From contig NZ_NGUQ01000006.1 in the NCBI RefSeq assembly GCF_002179965.1, positions 1 through 64,000 of the forward strand: a stretch of 64,000 bases of DNA, given 5' to 3'. The position numbers and the translations under genes were made by a program. The stretch comes from Pandoraea sp. PE-S2T-3 (GTDB taxonomy: Bacteria > Pseudomonadota > Gammaproteobacteria > Burkholderiales > Burkholderiaceae). Below are positions 35,766 to 46,766 of this stretch, piece after piece. Below the pieces are notes generated by a model. That model was given only the letters and a program-made list of their open reading frames with translations. It was not told where the DNA came from and ran no database searches. Within the stretch, counting starts at the first letter, position 1; every line of letters starts with the position of its first letter.

Positions 35766-37460
35766 TTAGCGCTGTGCGGTCTTCGTGACCTTGGCCGGGG
35801 CCTTGGCGGCCGGCTTAGCTGCCGTCTTGGCGACTACCTTTGCCGGTGCCTTGCCAGCCGACTTGGCGGGTGCGGCCTTCGTGGTCGATACCACGGTCTT
35901 GGTCGTCTTGGCGGCCGGACGGTGGTCGACCACGCGAATCATCTTGCCGTTCTTGCCCTTGACCAGACGTGTACGCGGTGCGTCATCTTCGTCCTTGCTG
36001 GCTGCCGAGGCGACAGGGGCAGCAGGCGCTGCCGAAGCCGCCATCACACGCGACGCATCCTTCACCGGCACATGCAGCACCAGCAGTTGCCCGCCGGTCA
36101 GCGCGTCGCGGCGCAGATGGTTCCAGCCCTTGATCTGGGCCACGGAGACACCGCTGCGCGATGCGACGGCAGCGAGCGTGTCGTGCTTACGGGCACGCAC
36201 CATCACCTTGCGGGTGTCGGGCAGATCCGGCTCCAGCGCCAACACGGCGTTGGTGGCCACCGATGCGCTGATGTCTTCGTCGATGTCATCCGAGCGCGGC
36301 ACCAGCAGTGTGGAACCTGCCTTCAGACGCATACGCGGTGCAATGTTGTTCACCGAGCGAATCACGGCAGCGTCGACGCCGAGCTTGCGGGCCACGTCTT
36401 CCGGACGCTCGCGCGATGCCGACGTGTACGTCGTCCAGCTCGACAGCGGCTTGTCATAACCCTTCAGGCGCTTCTGGAAAACTTCGGCGCTATCGAACGG
36501 CAGCAGAATCTGCGGCTGGGCAGCACCAAGAATCACTGGCTTGCGGAACGACGGGTTGAGCGCGCGGAATTCATCGAGCGGCAGATCGGCCAGCTTGGCA
36601 GCGAGCGCCACGTCGATGTCACGCTTGGTGGTAACGCTCACGAAATACGGGTGGTTCGGAATCTCCGGCAGCTTCACGCTGTAGAGATCCGGGTGCGCAA
36701 TGATGTTCTTGATCGCCTGCAACTTCGGCACGTAGTAACGCGTCTCGGTCGGCATGCGCAGGCTCAGGTAATCGGTCGGCAGCCCTTGCGCCTGATTGCG
36801 GTCGATGGCGCGCTGCACATTGCCTTCGCCCCAGTTGTACGCGGCCAGTGCCAGATGCCAGTCGCCGAACATCGCATACAGCTTCGACAGATAGTCCAGT
36901 GCGGCGGTGGTCGACGCGAGCACGTCGCGGCGCTCGTCCTGGAACATGTTCTGCTTCAGGTTGTACGTCTTGCCGGTGCTCGGGATGAACTGCCACATGC
37001 CGGCGGCCTTCGCCGTCGACAGCGCTTGCGGGTTGTAGGCGCTTTCCACGAACGGCAGCAGCGCGAGTTCCGTCGGCATATGACGGCGCTCAAGCTCTTC
37101 AACGATATGGAACAGATACTTGTTCGAACGCTGGATCATGCGCTCCACGTACTCGGGGCGCTGCGCGTACCACTGCGTGCGGTCCTGCGCGAGATCGGTG
37201 TCGAGATCGGGAATGGAGAAGCCGTGACGGATGCGGGCCCAGAGATCGGCATCGTCGCTGCCGTAGGCCAGATCGTTGATCGAGTCGGTATCAAGGTCGA
37301 TCGTCTGATCGCTCGACACGCGTTGCTTTCCCTTGGCATTCGATGCGAGCGGCGACTTGCTCTGCGCTTCGGGCGTGGAATTCGATGCACCTGTAGGTGG
37401 CGCTGTACTGGCACAAGCCGCCAGAAGCAGCGTCAGAAGCAAGCTAACGATAAGTCGCAT
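35766..37460 (-). CDS. mltD: Membrane-bound lytic murein transglycosylase D with LysM domain
   Basis: A 564-residue lipoprotein. The lipobox LLLAACAS is at residues 11-18. The SLT (goose-lysozyme-like) domain spans about 100-240 with the catalytic Glu in LLPFVESAYNPQALS and the AAYNWGEGNVQRA motif. LysM-type segments follow, clearest in RKHDTLAAVASRSGVSVAQI. The enzyme cleaves peptidoglycan glycan strands to 1,6-anhydro ends. The last ~50 residues are an Ala/Lys/Pro/Thr tail resembling histone H1 (KAPAKVVAKTAAKPAAKAP), not part of standard MltD. A good sigma-70 promoter lies upstream and a terminator downstream, so it is monocistronic. Confidence 0.92.
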   Translation of the reverse strand: MRLIVSLLLTLLLAACASTAPPTGASNSTPEAQSKSPLASNAKGKQRVSSDQTIDLDTDSINDLAYGSDDADLWARIRHGFSIPDLDTDLAQDRTQWYAQRPEYVERMIQRSNKYLFHIVEELERRHMPTELALLPFVESAYNPQALSTAKAAGMWQFIPSTGKTYNLKQNMFQDERRDVLASTTAALDYLSKLYAMFGDWHLALAAYNWGEGNVQRAIDRNQAQGLPTDYLSLRMPTETRYYVPKLQAIKNIIAHPDLYSVKLPEIPNHPYFVSVTTKRDIDVALAAKLADLPLDEFRALNPSFRKPVILGAAQPQILLPFDSAEVFQKRLKGYDKPLSSWTTYTSASRERPEDVARKLGVDAAVIRSVNNIAPRMRLKAGSTLLVPRSDDIDEDISASVATNAVLALEPDLPDTRKVMVRARKHDTLAAVASRSGVSVAQIKGWNHLRRDALTGGQLLVLHVPVKDASRVMAASAAPAAPVASAASKDEDDAPRTRLVKGKNGKMIRVVDHRPAAKTTKTVVSTTKAAPAKSAGKAPAKVVAKTAAKPAAKAPAKVTKTAQR

Positions 37461-37504
37461 TGATCGGGCTCGAATAGGGTGACATCTTCATGAAATTGGC
37501 AAGG

Positions 37505-37533
37505 ATGTTAAGGAAACCCTTCGGATGCGTCAA
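37505..37533 (-). promoter_or_regulatory. Sigma-70 promoter of mltD
   Basis: On the minus strand, TTGACG (37528-37533) and TAACAT (37505-37510) are separated by 17 bases, close to consensus. Transcription would start near 37498 and give a leader of about 40 bases before the mltD ATG at 37460. Confidence 0.7.
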
Positions 37534-37764
37534 CCTTTATGCCTAAATTTTTTGCAAAAATTCGCCCAAAACGCCCGAAAAATCAGGGTTATTCCTTAGA
37601 TAGAAGGCCTGAATTGTCAACGCTTCGCCACACGCACCTCACGCATTTTGCCCATATACGATGCCATCGATATGACACCGAAACATCACATCCGGGGCGA
37701 TACGGCAAGGCAGAGCAGGCACCCGCGCAGGTGTCAACGCTCGGATTGGGACAGAGGTTATGGC

Positions 37765-37790
37765 ACGTCAGGCTGTTGACAGCCTGACGT
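37765..37790 (-). terminator. Hairpin downstream of gloB
   Basis: ACGTCAGGCTG and CAGCCTGACGT form a perfect 11-bp stem with a TTGA loop, 21 bases past the gloB stop. No T run follows on the minus strand, so it may stabilise the 3' end rather than terminate. The rest of 37461-37811 holds the mltD promoter and no gene. Confidence 0.5.
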
Positions 37791-37811
37791 TCTCGCGACT
37801 AGTGCGCCCGC

Positions 37812-38639
37812 TTATCGGAAGGTATCTTTCCAGCCACGCACGGTCGCGAAGACCGCTTCACGCGAGAGCGGCGTGCGCCCGGCGTGATCTTGGGCAGACG
37901 CCACGACCGCGGGGGCGTCGCTGCGCAGGAACGGGTTGGTGGCAAGCTCCTGAGCGAGCGTCGTCGGCAGCGTGGGTTGACCGGCGGCGCGCAGCGCTGT
38001 CGCCTTGTCGTGCCAGTTCACCAACGCCTGATTGTCGGGATCGACCGCCAGCGCGAAGCGAATATTCGATAGCGTATATTCATGCGCGCAATGCACGAGC
38101 GAAGCCGGCGGCAAGGCCGAGAGCTTGTCGAGCGACGTCAGCATCTGCGCCGGCGTGCCTTCGAAGAGCCGGCCGCAACCGCACGAGAACAACGTGTCGC
38201 CGCAGAACAGCCGGGGCGCACCTGCCGCCCCTTCGCCCAGGAAGTAAGCGATGTGACCCAACGTATGGCCGGGCACATCGATGACCTCCAGCGTCATGGC
38301 CGGGGCGTCGATCGAGAATGTCTCGCCGCCCTCATGCGGATGATCGACGCACGCAATCGGCTCGTGGGCGGGGCCGTGCACCGGCACATCGAAGCGTGCA
38401 AGCAACGCGTCGACGCCACCGATGTGGTCGGCATGTTTGTGCGTGATGAGAATGGCGCGCAGCGTCAGATGGCGCGCATCGAGATAGGCGAGCACCGGCG
38501 CGGCGTCGCCCGGGTCGACGGCCACGGCATCTTTGCCGTTATCGATGACCCAGAGATAATTGTCCTGGAACGCAGGGACGGGAAAGACGGTCAGTGTACC
38601 GGTCGACTGCCCGGTCACCGCATCTGCGTGCGCATCCAT
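37812..38639 (-). CDS. gloB: Hydroxyacylglutathione hydrolase (glyoxalase II)
   Basis: A 275-residue metallo-beta-lactamase-fold enzyme. The dinuclear metal motif ITHKHADHIGG, the VIDVPGHTLGHIAYF His, the LFCGDTLFSCGCGRLFEGT bridging Asp and the C-terminal HCAHEYTLSNIRFA segment are all glyoxalase II marks. It hydrolyses S-lactoylglutathione in methylglyoxal detoxification. The family core begins near residue 15 (LTVFPVPAFQDNYLWVI), so the first ~14 residues are an extension or the true start is slightly later. It is divergent from the methyltransferase gene with only 14 bases between starts, so the promoters must overlap. Confidence 0.94.
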   Translation of the reverse strand: MDAHADAVTGQSTGTLTVFPVPAFQDNYLWVIDNGKDAVAVDPGDAAPVLAYLDARHLTLRAILITHKHADHIGGVDALLARFDVPVHGPAHEPIACVDHPHEGGETFSIDAPAMTLEVIDVPGHTLGHIAYFLGEGAAGAPRLFCGDTLFSCGCGRLFEGTPAQMLTSLDKLSALPPASLVHCAHEYTLSNIRFALAVDPDNQALVNWHDKATALRAAGQPTLPTTLAQELATNPFLRSDAPAVVASAQDHAGRTPLSREAVFATVRGWKDTFR

Positions 38640-38653
38640 ATATACTCGCCACC

Positions 38654-39511
38654 ATGTCAGAACGTCCGATTATAGACTGGCCCGTTTGGCTCGTCTCACC
38701 GCCAGGCCGCTACGCGCTTGCATGGGAACAGGCCCTCTTCGACCAATGGGTCGGGGATCTGTTCGGCTATCATGCGCTGCAACTTGGCCGCCCCGAGCTC
38801 GATACGCTGCGCGAGAATCGCATGCCTTACCGGGGCCTCGTCCTTACCGCGCCGCGCGGCGTGAAAGCCCCGCCACTCATGACCAAGGCCGCCAGTGATA
38901 CCACCGGCAACCTGTCATGCGACACGGCATCGCCCGAGATGGTCATGCGCGACATCCTCGTGAGCCGCTTCGACGAATTGCCCATCGCCACGGCAAGCAC
39001 CGACCTCGTCGTGTTGCCGCACGTGCTCGAATTTGCCGAGAACCCGCACGACATCCTTCGCGAAGTCGAGCGCATTCTGGTCCCCGAGGGGCAGGTGATC
39101 ATCACCGGCTTCAACAATCTGAGTCTGTGGGGCGCCCGCGAAGAACTCGGCAAGCTGGCCGGCGCGCCGTTTTTGCCGCCGGGGGCCGACCTGATCGCGT
39201 TCACGCGGCTCAAGGACTGGCTCAAGCTGCTCTCGTTCGATATCGACCGTGGCCGGTTCGGGTGCTATCGCCCGCCGCTGCGAGGCGAACACTGGCTGCA
39301 ACGGTTCGACTTCATGGAACCGGCGGGCGACCGCTGGTGGCCGATTTTCGGTGCGCTTTATGCGGTACGTGCGGTCAAGCGCGTGCGCGGCATGCGCTTG
39401 GTCGGCAAAGTGCGCAAGCGTATACTCGGCCTCCAGCCGGCTGCGGCGCCGGTGGCCACGCCCAACACGACGCATCGCAAGATCGCGGAAATGGCCGACC
39501 TGCCTGATTGA
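38654..39511 (+). CDS. SAM-dependent methyltransferase-like protein
   Basis: A 285-residue class I methyltransferase-like protein (ERPIIDWPVWLVSPPGRYAL N-terminus). The post-motif I segment STDLVVLPHVLEFAENPHDI and the motif EVERILVPEGQVIITGFNN are typical of Methyltransf_11 proteins. The usual glycine-rich SAM loop is not obvious, so SAM binding may be atypical. It begins a conserved betaproteobacterial block ahead of rnhA and dnaQ and is divergent from gloB. Function unknown. ATG at 38654 is chosen because earlier in-frame codons lie within the gloB start region. Confidence 0.85.
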   Translation: MSERPIIDWPVWLVSPPGRYALAWEQALFDQWVGDLFGYHALQLGRPELDTLRENRMPYRGLVLTAPRGVKAPPLMTKAASDTTGNLSCDTASPEMVMRDILVSRFDELPIATASTDLVVLPHVLEFAENPHDILREVERILVPEGQVIITGFNNLSLWGAREELGKLAGAPFLPPGADLIAFTRLKDWLKLLSFDIDRGRFGCYRPPLRGEHWLQRFDFMEPAGDRWWPIFGALYAVRAVKRVRGMRLVGKVRKRILGLQPAAAPVATPNTTHRKIAEMADLPD

Positions 39512-39528
39512 TTGTTTGAGAGATAACC

Positions 39529-39969
39529 TTGCCGCAAGTTGATATCTATACCGACGGTGCCTGCAAAGGCAATCCCGGCCCCGGCGGCTGGGGCGCCCTG
39601 CTCGTCGCGGGCAAGCACCGCAAGGAACTGTTCGGCGGCGAAGCCAACACGACCAATAACCGCATGGAACTGCTCGCGGTGATCCGCGCGCTCGAGGCGC
39701 TGAACAAACCCTGTCAGGTCGTACTTCACACCGACTCGCAATATGTACAGAAAGGCATCAGCGAGTGGATTCACGGCTGGAAGGCGCGTGGTTGGAAAAC
39801 GGCCGCCAAGGAACCCGTGAAGAACGCCGACCTCTGGCAAGAACTCGACGCCGTCTCGCAAAAGCACGACATCGAGTGGCGCTGGGTGAAGGGCCACGCC
39901 GGTCACGAAGGCAACGAAGCTGCCGACCAACTCGCCAATCGCGGCGTCGAGAGTCTGCGCCGGGCTTAA
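39529..39969 (+). CDS. rnhA: Ribonuclease HI
   Basis: A 146-residue RNase HI with all catalytic acidic residues: Asp in [16 protein letters not shown], Glu in [13 protein letters not shown], Asp in [11 protein letters not shown], and Asp in [12 protein letters not shown]. It removes RNA from RNA-DNA hybrids (R-loops, Okazaki primers). The reading frame starts at a TTG codon (39529), since the protein aligns from [10 protein letters not shown] and no ATG is available; GAGAGA lies upstream. It is 17 bases after the methyltransferase stop and upstream of dnaQ, a common replication-gene pairing. Confidence 0.95.
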   Translation: MPQVDIYTDGACKGNPGPGGWGALLVAGKHRKELFGGEANTTNNRMELLAVIRALEALNKPCQVVLHTDSQYVQKGISEWIHGWKARGWKTAAKEPVKNADLWQELDAVSQKHDIEWRWVKGHAGHEGNEAADQLANRGVESLRRA

Positions 39970-40040
39970 CCCGCCTGCGCCTGCGCCAGCCTCCGCGTAG
40001 CCCGATGCCTGCAAGCCAATTCTGAAAGACACCGAACACC

Positions 40041-40778
40041 ATGCGACAACTGATTCTCGATACCGAAACCACTGGCCTGAACCCCAGGACGGGTGACCGC
40101 CTGCTGGAAATCGGTTGCGTGGAACTGGTCAATCGCCGCCTGACCGGCAACAACCTGCACTTCTATATCAACCCTGAGCGCGACAGCGATCCGGGCGCGT
40201 TGGCGGTGCACGGACTGACCACCGAATTTCTCTCCGACAAACCGAAGTTCGCCGACGTGGCCGAAGAGCTGCGTGAGTATTGCCGTGGTGCCGAGATCAT
40301 CATTCACAACGCGGCCTTCGATTTGGGCTTCCTCGACATGGAATTCGGCCGCATGGGCTGGCCGCCGTTCATGGAGAACTGCGCGAGCCTGATCGACACG
40401 TTGCTGCGCGCGCGAGAAATGTTCCCAGGCAAGCGCAACTCGCTCGATGCGCTTTGCGAACGTCTGGGCGTGAACAACGCGCACCGCACGCTGCACGGCG
40501 CATTGCTCGACGCGGAATTGCTTGCCGACGTCTATCTCGCGATGACGCGCGGCCAGAAGAGTCTCGTGATCGACGCGGGCGATGGCGACGACGAGGACGG
40601 CAATCAGCGCGAGAAAATCTCGCTGCGTCAGTTCGAATTACCGGTCATTCTCGCCGCCGCGGAAGAAGTGACGATGCACGACGGCGTGCTGAGCGAGATC
40701 GACAAGGGCATCAAGGGCACCTGCGTGTGGCGCACCGAGCCGGCGCCGCCCGAAGGCGAAGCGGCACCCGCAGCGTGA
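40041..40778 (+). CDS. dnaQ: DNA polymerase III epsilon subunit (proofreading exonuclease)
   Basis: A 245-residue DEDDh 3'-5' exonuclease. Motif ExoI is ILDTETTGLNP at residues 5-15, ExoII is IIHNAAFDLGFLDME, and ExoIII is HRTLHGALLDAELLADVY. A proline/acid-rich C-terminus extends to bind the alpha subunit. It proofreads replication within the Pol III core. It follows rnhA by 71 bases in the same direction and is probably cotranscribed. The ribosome-binding site is weak. Confidence 0.95.
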   Translation: MRQLILDTETTGLNPRTGDRLLEIGCVELVNRRLTGNNLHFYINPERDSDPGALAVHGLTTEFLSDKPKFADVAEELREYCRGAEIIIHNAAFDLGFLDMEFGRMGWPPFMENCASLIDTLLRAREMFPGKRNSLDALCERLGVNNAHRTLHGALLDAELLADVYLAMTRGQKSLVIDAGDGDDEDGNQREKISLRQFELPVILAAAEEVTMHDGVLSEIDKGIKGTCVWRTEPAPPEGEAAPAA

Positions 40779-40813
40779 GTTGGCGATTTCTGCGAAATAT
40801 TCGCAGGAACCCC

Positions 40814-40842
40814 TTCACAAGCGCAAAAAACGTCCTTATAAT
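40814..40842 (+). promoter_or_regulatory. Strong sigma-70 promoter upstream of tRNA-Val
   Basis: TTCACA (40814-40819) and a perfect TATAAT (40837-40842) are spaced by 17 bases. The only gene downstream is tRNA-Val at 41034, so the primary transcript would have a leader of about 185 bases. The leader contains a hairpin CTTGCGA-GTCA-TCGCAAG and is otherwise AT-rich, without a gene. Confidence 0.72.
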
Positions 40843-41033
40843 CGCTTTCTTTGCTGCTTGCGAGTCATCGCAAGAAACGACGTGAAGTGATCGAGAGATA
40901 TCATCACGACGGCAGCAAAATAAGATTAAAAGAAAGGTTGCAGACTTCTACGAAAACAGTTAAAGTTCTGCTCCTGATTGCGAAACGAAAGCTTCAACAA
41001 TCAACACTAAGTCATTGATTTAGTTAATGATTT

Positions 41034-41108
41034 GGGTGGTTAGCTCAGCGGTAGAGCACTGCCTTCACACGGCAGGGGTCACAGGTTCAATCCCTGTACC
41101 ACCCACCA
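41034..41108 (+). tRNA. tRNA-Val (anticodon CAC)
   Basis: A complete cloverleaf: acceptor GGGTGGT/ACCACCC, D arm GCTCAGCGGTAGAGC, anticodon arm CTGCC-TTCACAC-GGCAG with CAC at positions 34-36, T arm CAGGTTCAATCCCTG, discriminator A and an encoded CCA at 41106-41108. It reads GUG codons, which are frequent in this GC-rich genome. Confidence 0.96.
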
Positions 41109-41573
41109 GTATTTCAGGCTTTTCCGACTCAGCGGTGAGTCAGTCCCCGAGACGGAAAAGCCCACCTCCGAAATACTGATTCTTGCGCAACTCCCTCTCG
41201 CGCAAATTACTTTCCCAGCAGCACCGAAGTTAATCGCCTCATCCGCAACGGCGTCGTTTTCATTGCTTTTTCGCGATGATCCGTTCGCATTTTTCGCCGC
41301 ATGTGCGTCAGCGAACGATGGCTTGCGTCTTGACACCCCCGCTTCGTCGCCACCCCAAGGGCCGAGTGCCGCATGCTGCGGGCGTTTGAACCGTCCGACG
41401 GGGCCTATAGGGCAAGTCTTATATAAGACCTAAGCCTTCACATTACGAAAAGGCATTTCAGTTTTGCCCCCGACCCGTGTCACAATCAGGGAAATTCGCA
41501 CATGGCTACCGGGCTGTTTCCAGTCGGCGGCGTTCCCCCACCTTTTCCTGATTCTTGGATTCGAGACTTCGCG
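41109..41573. other. Intergenic region upstream of icd
   Basis: About 465 bases without a convincing gene; a minus-strand frame (41079-41336) overlaps the tRNA and is not credible. The region holds a perfect palindrome at 41416-41429 and presumably the icd promoter. No standard -35/-10 pair was clear. Confidence 0.5.
41416..41429. promoter_or_regulatory. Perfect 14-bp palindrome, candidate operator of icd
   Basis: GTCTTATATAAGAC is fully self-complementary and stands 145 bases before the icd start in an otherwise GC-rich region. Its AT-rich centre and flanking CTTA/TAAG fit a GntR-type or similar repressor site controlling a TCA-cycle gene. The regulator is not in the window. Confidence 0.5.
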
Positions 41574-43814
<2,241 letters not shown>

Positions 43815-43907
43815 GTCGTACCGCGGCGATGCTTGCGTGACGTTGCAGCACGGGTGGCCCTTCTGGGCCGCTCTGCTGCCACCGATCTTCAACGCATCGC
43901 ACGCAGC

Positions 43908-43948
43908 AAATAAAAAAGCCGGCAATCCAATTGCCGGCTTTTTTATTT
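43908..43948. terminator. Bidirectional Rho-independent terminator between icd and the MFS gene
   Basis: The stem AAAAAAGCCGGCAA / TTGCCGGCTTTTTT with a 5-nt loop extends further into A/T pairs, giving a T run on both strands. It lies between the convergent icd and MFS genes and serves both. Confidence 0.92.
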
Positions 43949-44006
43949 ATCTCGCCACCCGGCGCAAACCGGGTGACTGATGACATGAGCGCTCACATCA
44001 ATCGCA

Positions 44007-45317
44007 TCAGCGATTGACCTGCGCCTTCGACTGCGTGAGTGCCAGCACGGCACCAAGCGCGAGCGCCGCCGACACGCAGTACATCCCCGCGTTGGTGCTT
44101 TGCGTCACGTCCTTGAGCCAGCCGATGATGAACGGGCTCACGAAGCCGGCCAGATTGCCGATCGAGTTGATCATGCCGATGGCCGCTGCTGCCGAGCCGC
44201 CCACGAGCAACGCGCTCGGGTACGTCCAGAACACCGGCATCGTGGCCAGCATGCCTGCCGTGCCGATCGACAACGCGACCATGGCCAGCGGCACGTTATT
44301 GCCCCACACCGTGCTCAGGTACAGACCAATGGCACCGGCGAACGAGACCACGGCAAAGTGCCAGCGGCGCTCACCCGTGCGGTCCGAGCTGCGGGCCACG
44401 GTGATCATGCTCACGACAGCGCAAGCGTAAGGAATGGCGGTCAGCAGACCGACGTCGAGTGCGCTCTTCACACCGCTGGCCTTGATCAGCGTCGGCAGAT
44501 AGAAGCCGATGCCGTAGAGACCCATCATGCAGCAGAAGTAGATCAGTGCCATCAGCCACACGCGACGGTTGGTGAACACCGACGCGATCGAGTGCTGCGC
44601 CTTGCCCGCGCCGTCCTGTGCGATGTTGTTCTCGAGAATCGTCTTCTCTTCGTCAGACAGCCACGAGGCCGAGCGAATGCCGTTCGGCAGGTACATCAGC
44701 GTGACCACGCCGAGAATCACCGACGGAATGGCTTCGATAAAGAACAGCCACTGCCATGCGGCCCATCCGCCCACGCCATTGAACGCGGAGAGAATCCAGC
44801 CCGACAGCGGGCCGCCGAACACGCCGGCGATAGGAATCCCGATCATGAACAGGGCGTTCATACGGCCGCGACGTTGTGCCGGGAACCAGTACGTGAGGTA
44901 CAGCACGATGCCCGGGAAGAACCCGGCTTCTGCCACACCGAGGAAGAAGCGCACCAGATAGAACTGCGTCGGCGTCTTGACGAGCAGCGTGGCGGCCGAG
45001 AGCACGGCCCACGTGATCATGATGCGGGCGATCCAGCGACGGGCGCCGACCTTGTGCATGATGATGTTGCTCGGTACTTCAAAGAAGAAGTAGCCGATGA
45101 AGAAGATGCCGGCCCCCAGACCGTACACCGTCTCGCTGAACTGAAGATCGTTCAGCATTTGCAGCTTGGCGAAGCCGACGTTCACGCGGTCAAGGTAGGC
45201 CGCGACGTAACACAGGAACAGGAACGGCAACAAACGCCAGGTGGCTTTCGCGTAGGCTTGCGCCTCGATTTCGCGCGTGCGTGCGCCGGTATTGGTACCG
45301 CTAGCGATAGTACTCAT
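44007..45317 (-). CDS. MFS transporter, anion:cation symporter (ACS) type
   Basis: A 436-residue, 12-helix transporter of the ACS family. The first helix is WRLLPFLFLCYVAAYLDRVNVGFAKL, the family-typical DRVNVGFA motif, followed by GIFFIGYFFFEVPSNIIMHKVGARRW and FLGVAEAGFFPG. These carriers import organic anions such as tartrate, phthalate, glucarate or pantothenate. GGAG precedes the ATG at 45317; the longer in-frame start is unlikely. It is monocistronic and convergent with icd. Substrate cannot be assigned without neighbouring catabolic genes. Confidence 0.9.
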   Translation of the reverse strand: MSTIASGTNTGARTREIEAQAYAKATWRLLPFLFLCYVAAYLDRVNVGFAKLQMLNDLQFSETVYGLGAGIFFIGYFFFEVPSNIIMHKVGARRWIARIMITWAVLSAATLLVKTPTQFYLVRFFLGVAEAGFFPGIVLYLTYWFPAQRRGRMNALFMIGIPIAGVFGGPLSGWILSAFNGVGGWAAWQWLFFIEAIPSVILGVVTLMYLPNGIRSASWLSDEEKTILENNIAQDGAGKAQHSIASVFTNRRVWLMALIYFCCMMGLYGIGFYLPTLIKASGVKSALDVGLLTAIPYACAVVSMITVARSSDRTGERRWHFAVVSFAGAIGLYLSTVWGNNVPLAMVALSIGTAGMLATMPVFWTYPSALLVGGSAAAAIGMINSIGNLAGFVSPFIIGWLKDVTQSTNAGMYCVSAALALGAVLALTQSKAQVNR

Positions 45318-45860
45318 GGTCTCCACTTCGATCTTTTGGCTGCCCTCGCAGCCAGAACTGCCACTGCAACAGTGCCTACGGACCACTCGTACCGATCACG
45401 CTGCCTTACCTACTCGACTGCTCTCACAGACCGCACGATTCTCGCGTGACGGGAATGCGTCACACGGGGCCCGAAGCCTTGTCTCCGGACGTTGCGCCCC
45501 AGCCGGATAGGCCGATGCGCCACGGTTCTCACCCTGCCATCCCCTTTCGTTTTCGGGAGGCCGGCGCGATTGTAAACCAACAAACGCCGCCCGACTTCGA
45601 GCATTGATTCAGTCAATGGTTATTTTCTGAAAGTGCGTGCGGTTTCGCTTGTCGTAACAATGTGACGTTCTACGTGAATTGACACGACACGCCGTTATCC
45701 GCCACGTCAACCGCACATCGCCATGCCACACGGGCCATGCGAGCACTGACATACCCACGACGACTAGCGCGCGTCCGGAAATTCCTTTTCGAAGAGACTT
45801 ACGGACACTCCGCGCAAAGCGTAATCTTTCAACACTGATGGCTTCGAATTCCCTACGCCC
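45318..45860. other. Divergent intergenic region between the ACS transporter and phzF
   Basis: About 540 bases without a credible gene. It holds the promoters of both divergent genes and a 17-bp dyad at 45602-45618 (CATTGATTCAGTCAATG). No consensus promoter pair was clear. Confidence 0.5.
45602..45618. promoter_or_regulatory. 17-bp inverted repeat, candidate operator
   Basis: CATTGA and TCAATG flank a 5-base centre. The site differs at only two positions from CATTGATTTAGTTAATG at 41013-41029, just before tRNA-Val. It may be an operator for the MFS or phzF gene; the regulator is unknown. Confidence 0.4.
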
Positions 45861-46766
45861 ATGACGTTGCACACCCCACTTCCGTTTTCACTTCCCGCAC
45901 CGGCCGCCGTCTCGCTGGTCAGCGTTTTCCCGGCGGCCGAAAACGGTGGCAACCCTGCCCCCATCGTGCTCGATGCCGATGCAATGAGCGCCGACGACAT
46001 GCGACGTGTCGCCGCCCATTACGGCCACGAAAGCGCGTTTGTCATGGCCCCTGAAAACAGCGGCAACGACTGGCGTTTCCGGTTCTTCGTACCGAATCAC
46101 GAGATGGAGATGTGCGGCCACGCGACGCTGGGGTCGTTGTGGGTGTTGCGTCGCGAGGGGCGTTGGGACGGCAAGCCCGTGCGGATCGAAACGTTGAGCG
46201 GGATCGTTGAAGGCCGACTGGCAGCAGACGGCGAGCACATCGAAGTCAGCCAACCGGCGGGACGCACGGAGCCGATCATCGACGCGAGTGCCATCACCGC
46301 CATTTGCGCGGCGTTGCGAATCTCGCCGGACGACATCGCGCTTGAGGGCATCTGCAATGCCGCCACGAGCCGCGTGAAGACCCTCATCCCGTTACGCAAC
46401 GTCGCGCAACTGCAAGCGCTCCAGCCCGACTTCGCAACGATGCTCGCCACCTGCGACGCCATCGGCTCCACTGGGTTATATCCGTGTGCGCGCGAGGATG
46501 TCGGCGACGGCAAATCGCTGCCGATCTTGCAGGCCCGCCAGTTTCCGCGTTCGTCGGGATATCCGGAAGATGCGGCGACCGGCATTGCGGCCGCCGCCCT
46601 GCTCTACGGCGCACGACGTTTCGGTTGGCTGCGCCCGGGCGAGCGCGGCGTCGTGGTGCGTCAGGGCGTGGCGATGGGGCATCCGTCAGCCATCACCGTG
46701 ACGCTACGCGACACGCTCGAAGCCGCCGCCGGGTGCTGGATCAGCGGCGACGTGCACGCAATGTAA
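45861..46766 (+). CDS. PhzF family isomerase/epimerase-like protein
   Basis: A 301-residue two-domain PhzF-fold protein. The catalytic Glu is in GHESAFVMAP, with the family motifs FRFFVPNHEMEMCGHATLGS and SGYPEDAATGIAAAALL (the DPATG-like second-domain motif, here EDAATG). PhzF-like proteins catalyse proton shifts on small acids; outside phenazine clusters most have unknown substrates. No phenazine genes are nearby. Its 3' end overlaps the convergent MFS gene by 26 bases. Confidence 0.9.
   Translation: MTLHTPLPFSLPAPAAVSLVSVFPAAENGGNPAPIVLDADAMSADDMRRVAAHYGHESAFVMAPENSGNDWRFRFFVPNHEMEMCGHATLGSLWVLRREGRWDGKPVRIETLSGIVEGRLAADGEHIEVSQPAGRTEPIIDASAITAICAALRISPDDIALEGICNAATSRVKTLIPLRNVAQLQALQPDFATMLATCDAIGSTGLYPCAREDVGDGKSLPILQARQFPRSSGYPEDAATGIAAAALLYGARRFGWLRPGERGVVVRQGVAMGHPSAITVTLRDTLEAAAGCWISGDVHAM

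Noticed and set aside
35712-37463. Plus-strand ORF of 583 codons opposite mltD
   Set aside because: Antisense to a clear lipoprotein transglycosylase; composition is Arg/His/Gly-rich and family-free.
41079-41336. Minus-strand ORF of 85 codons near tRNA-Val
   Set aside because: Its 3' end lies inside the tRNA gene and it has no recognisable features.
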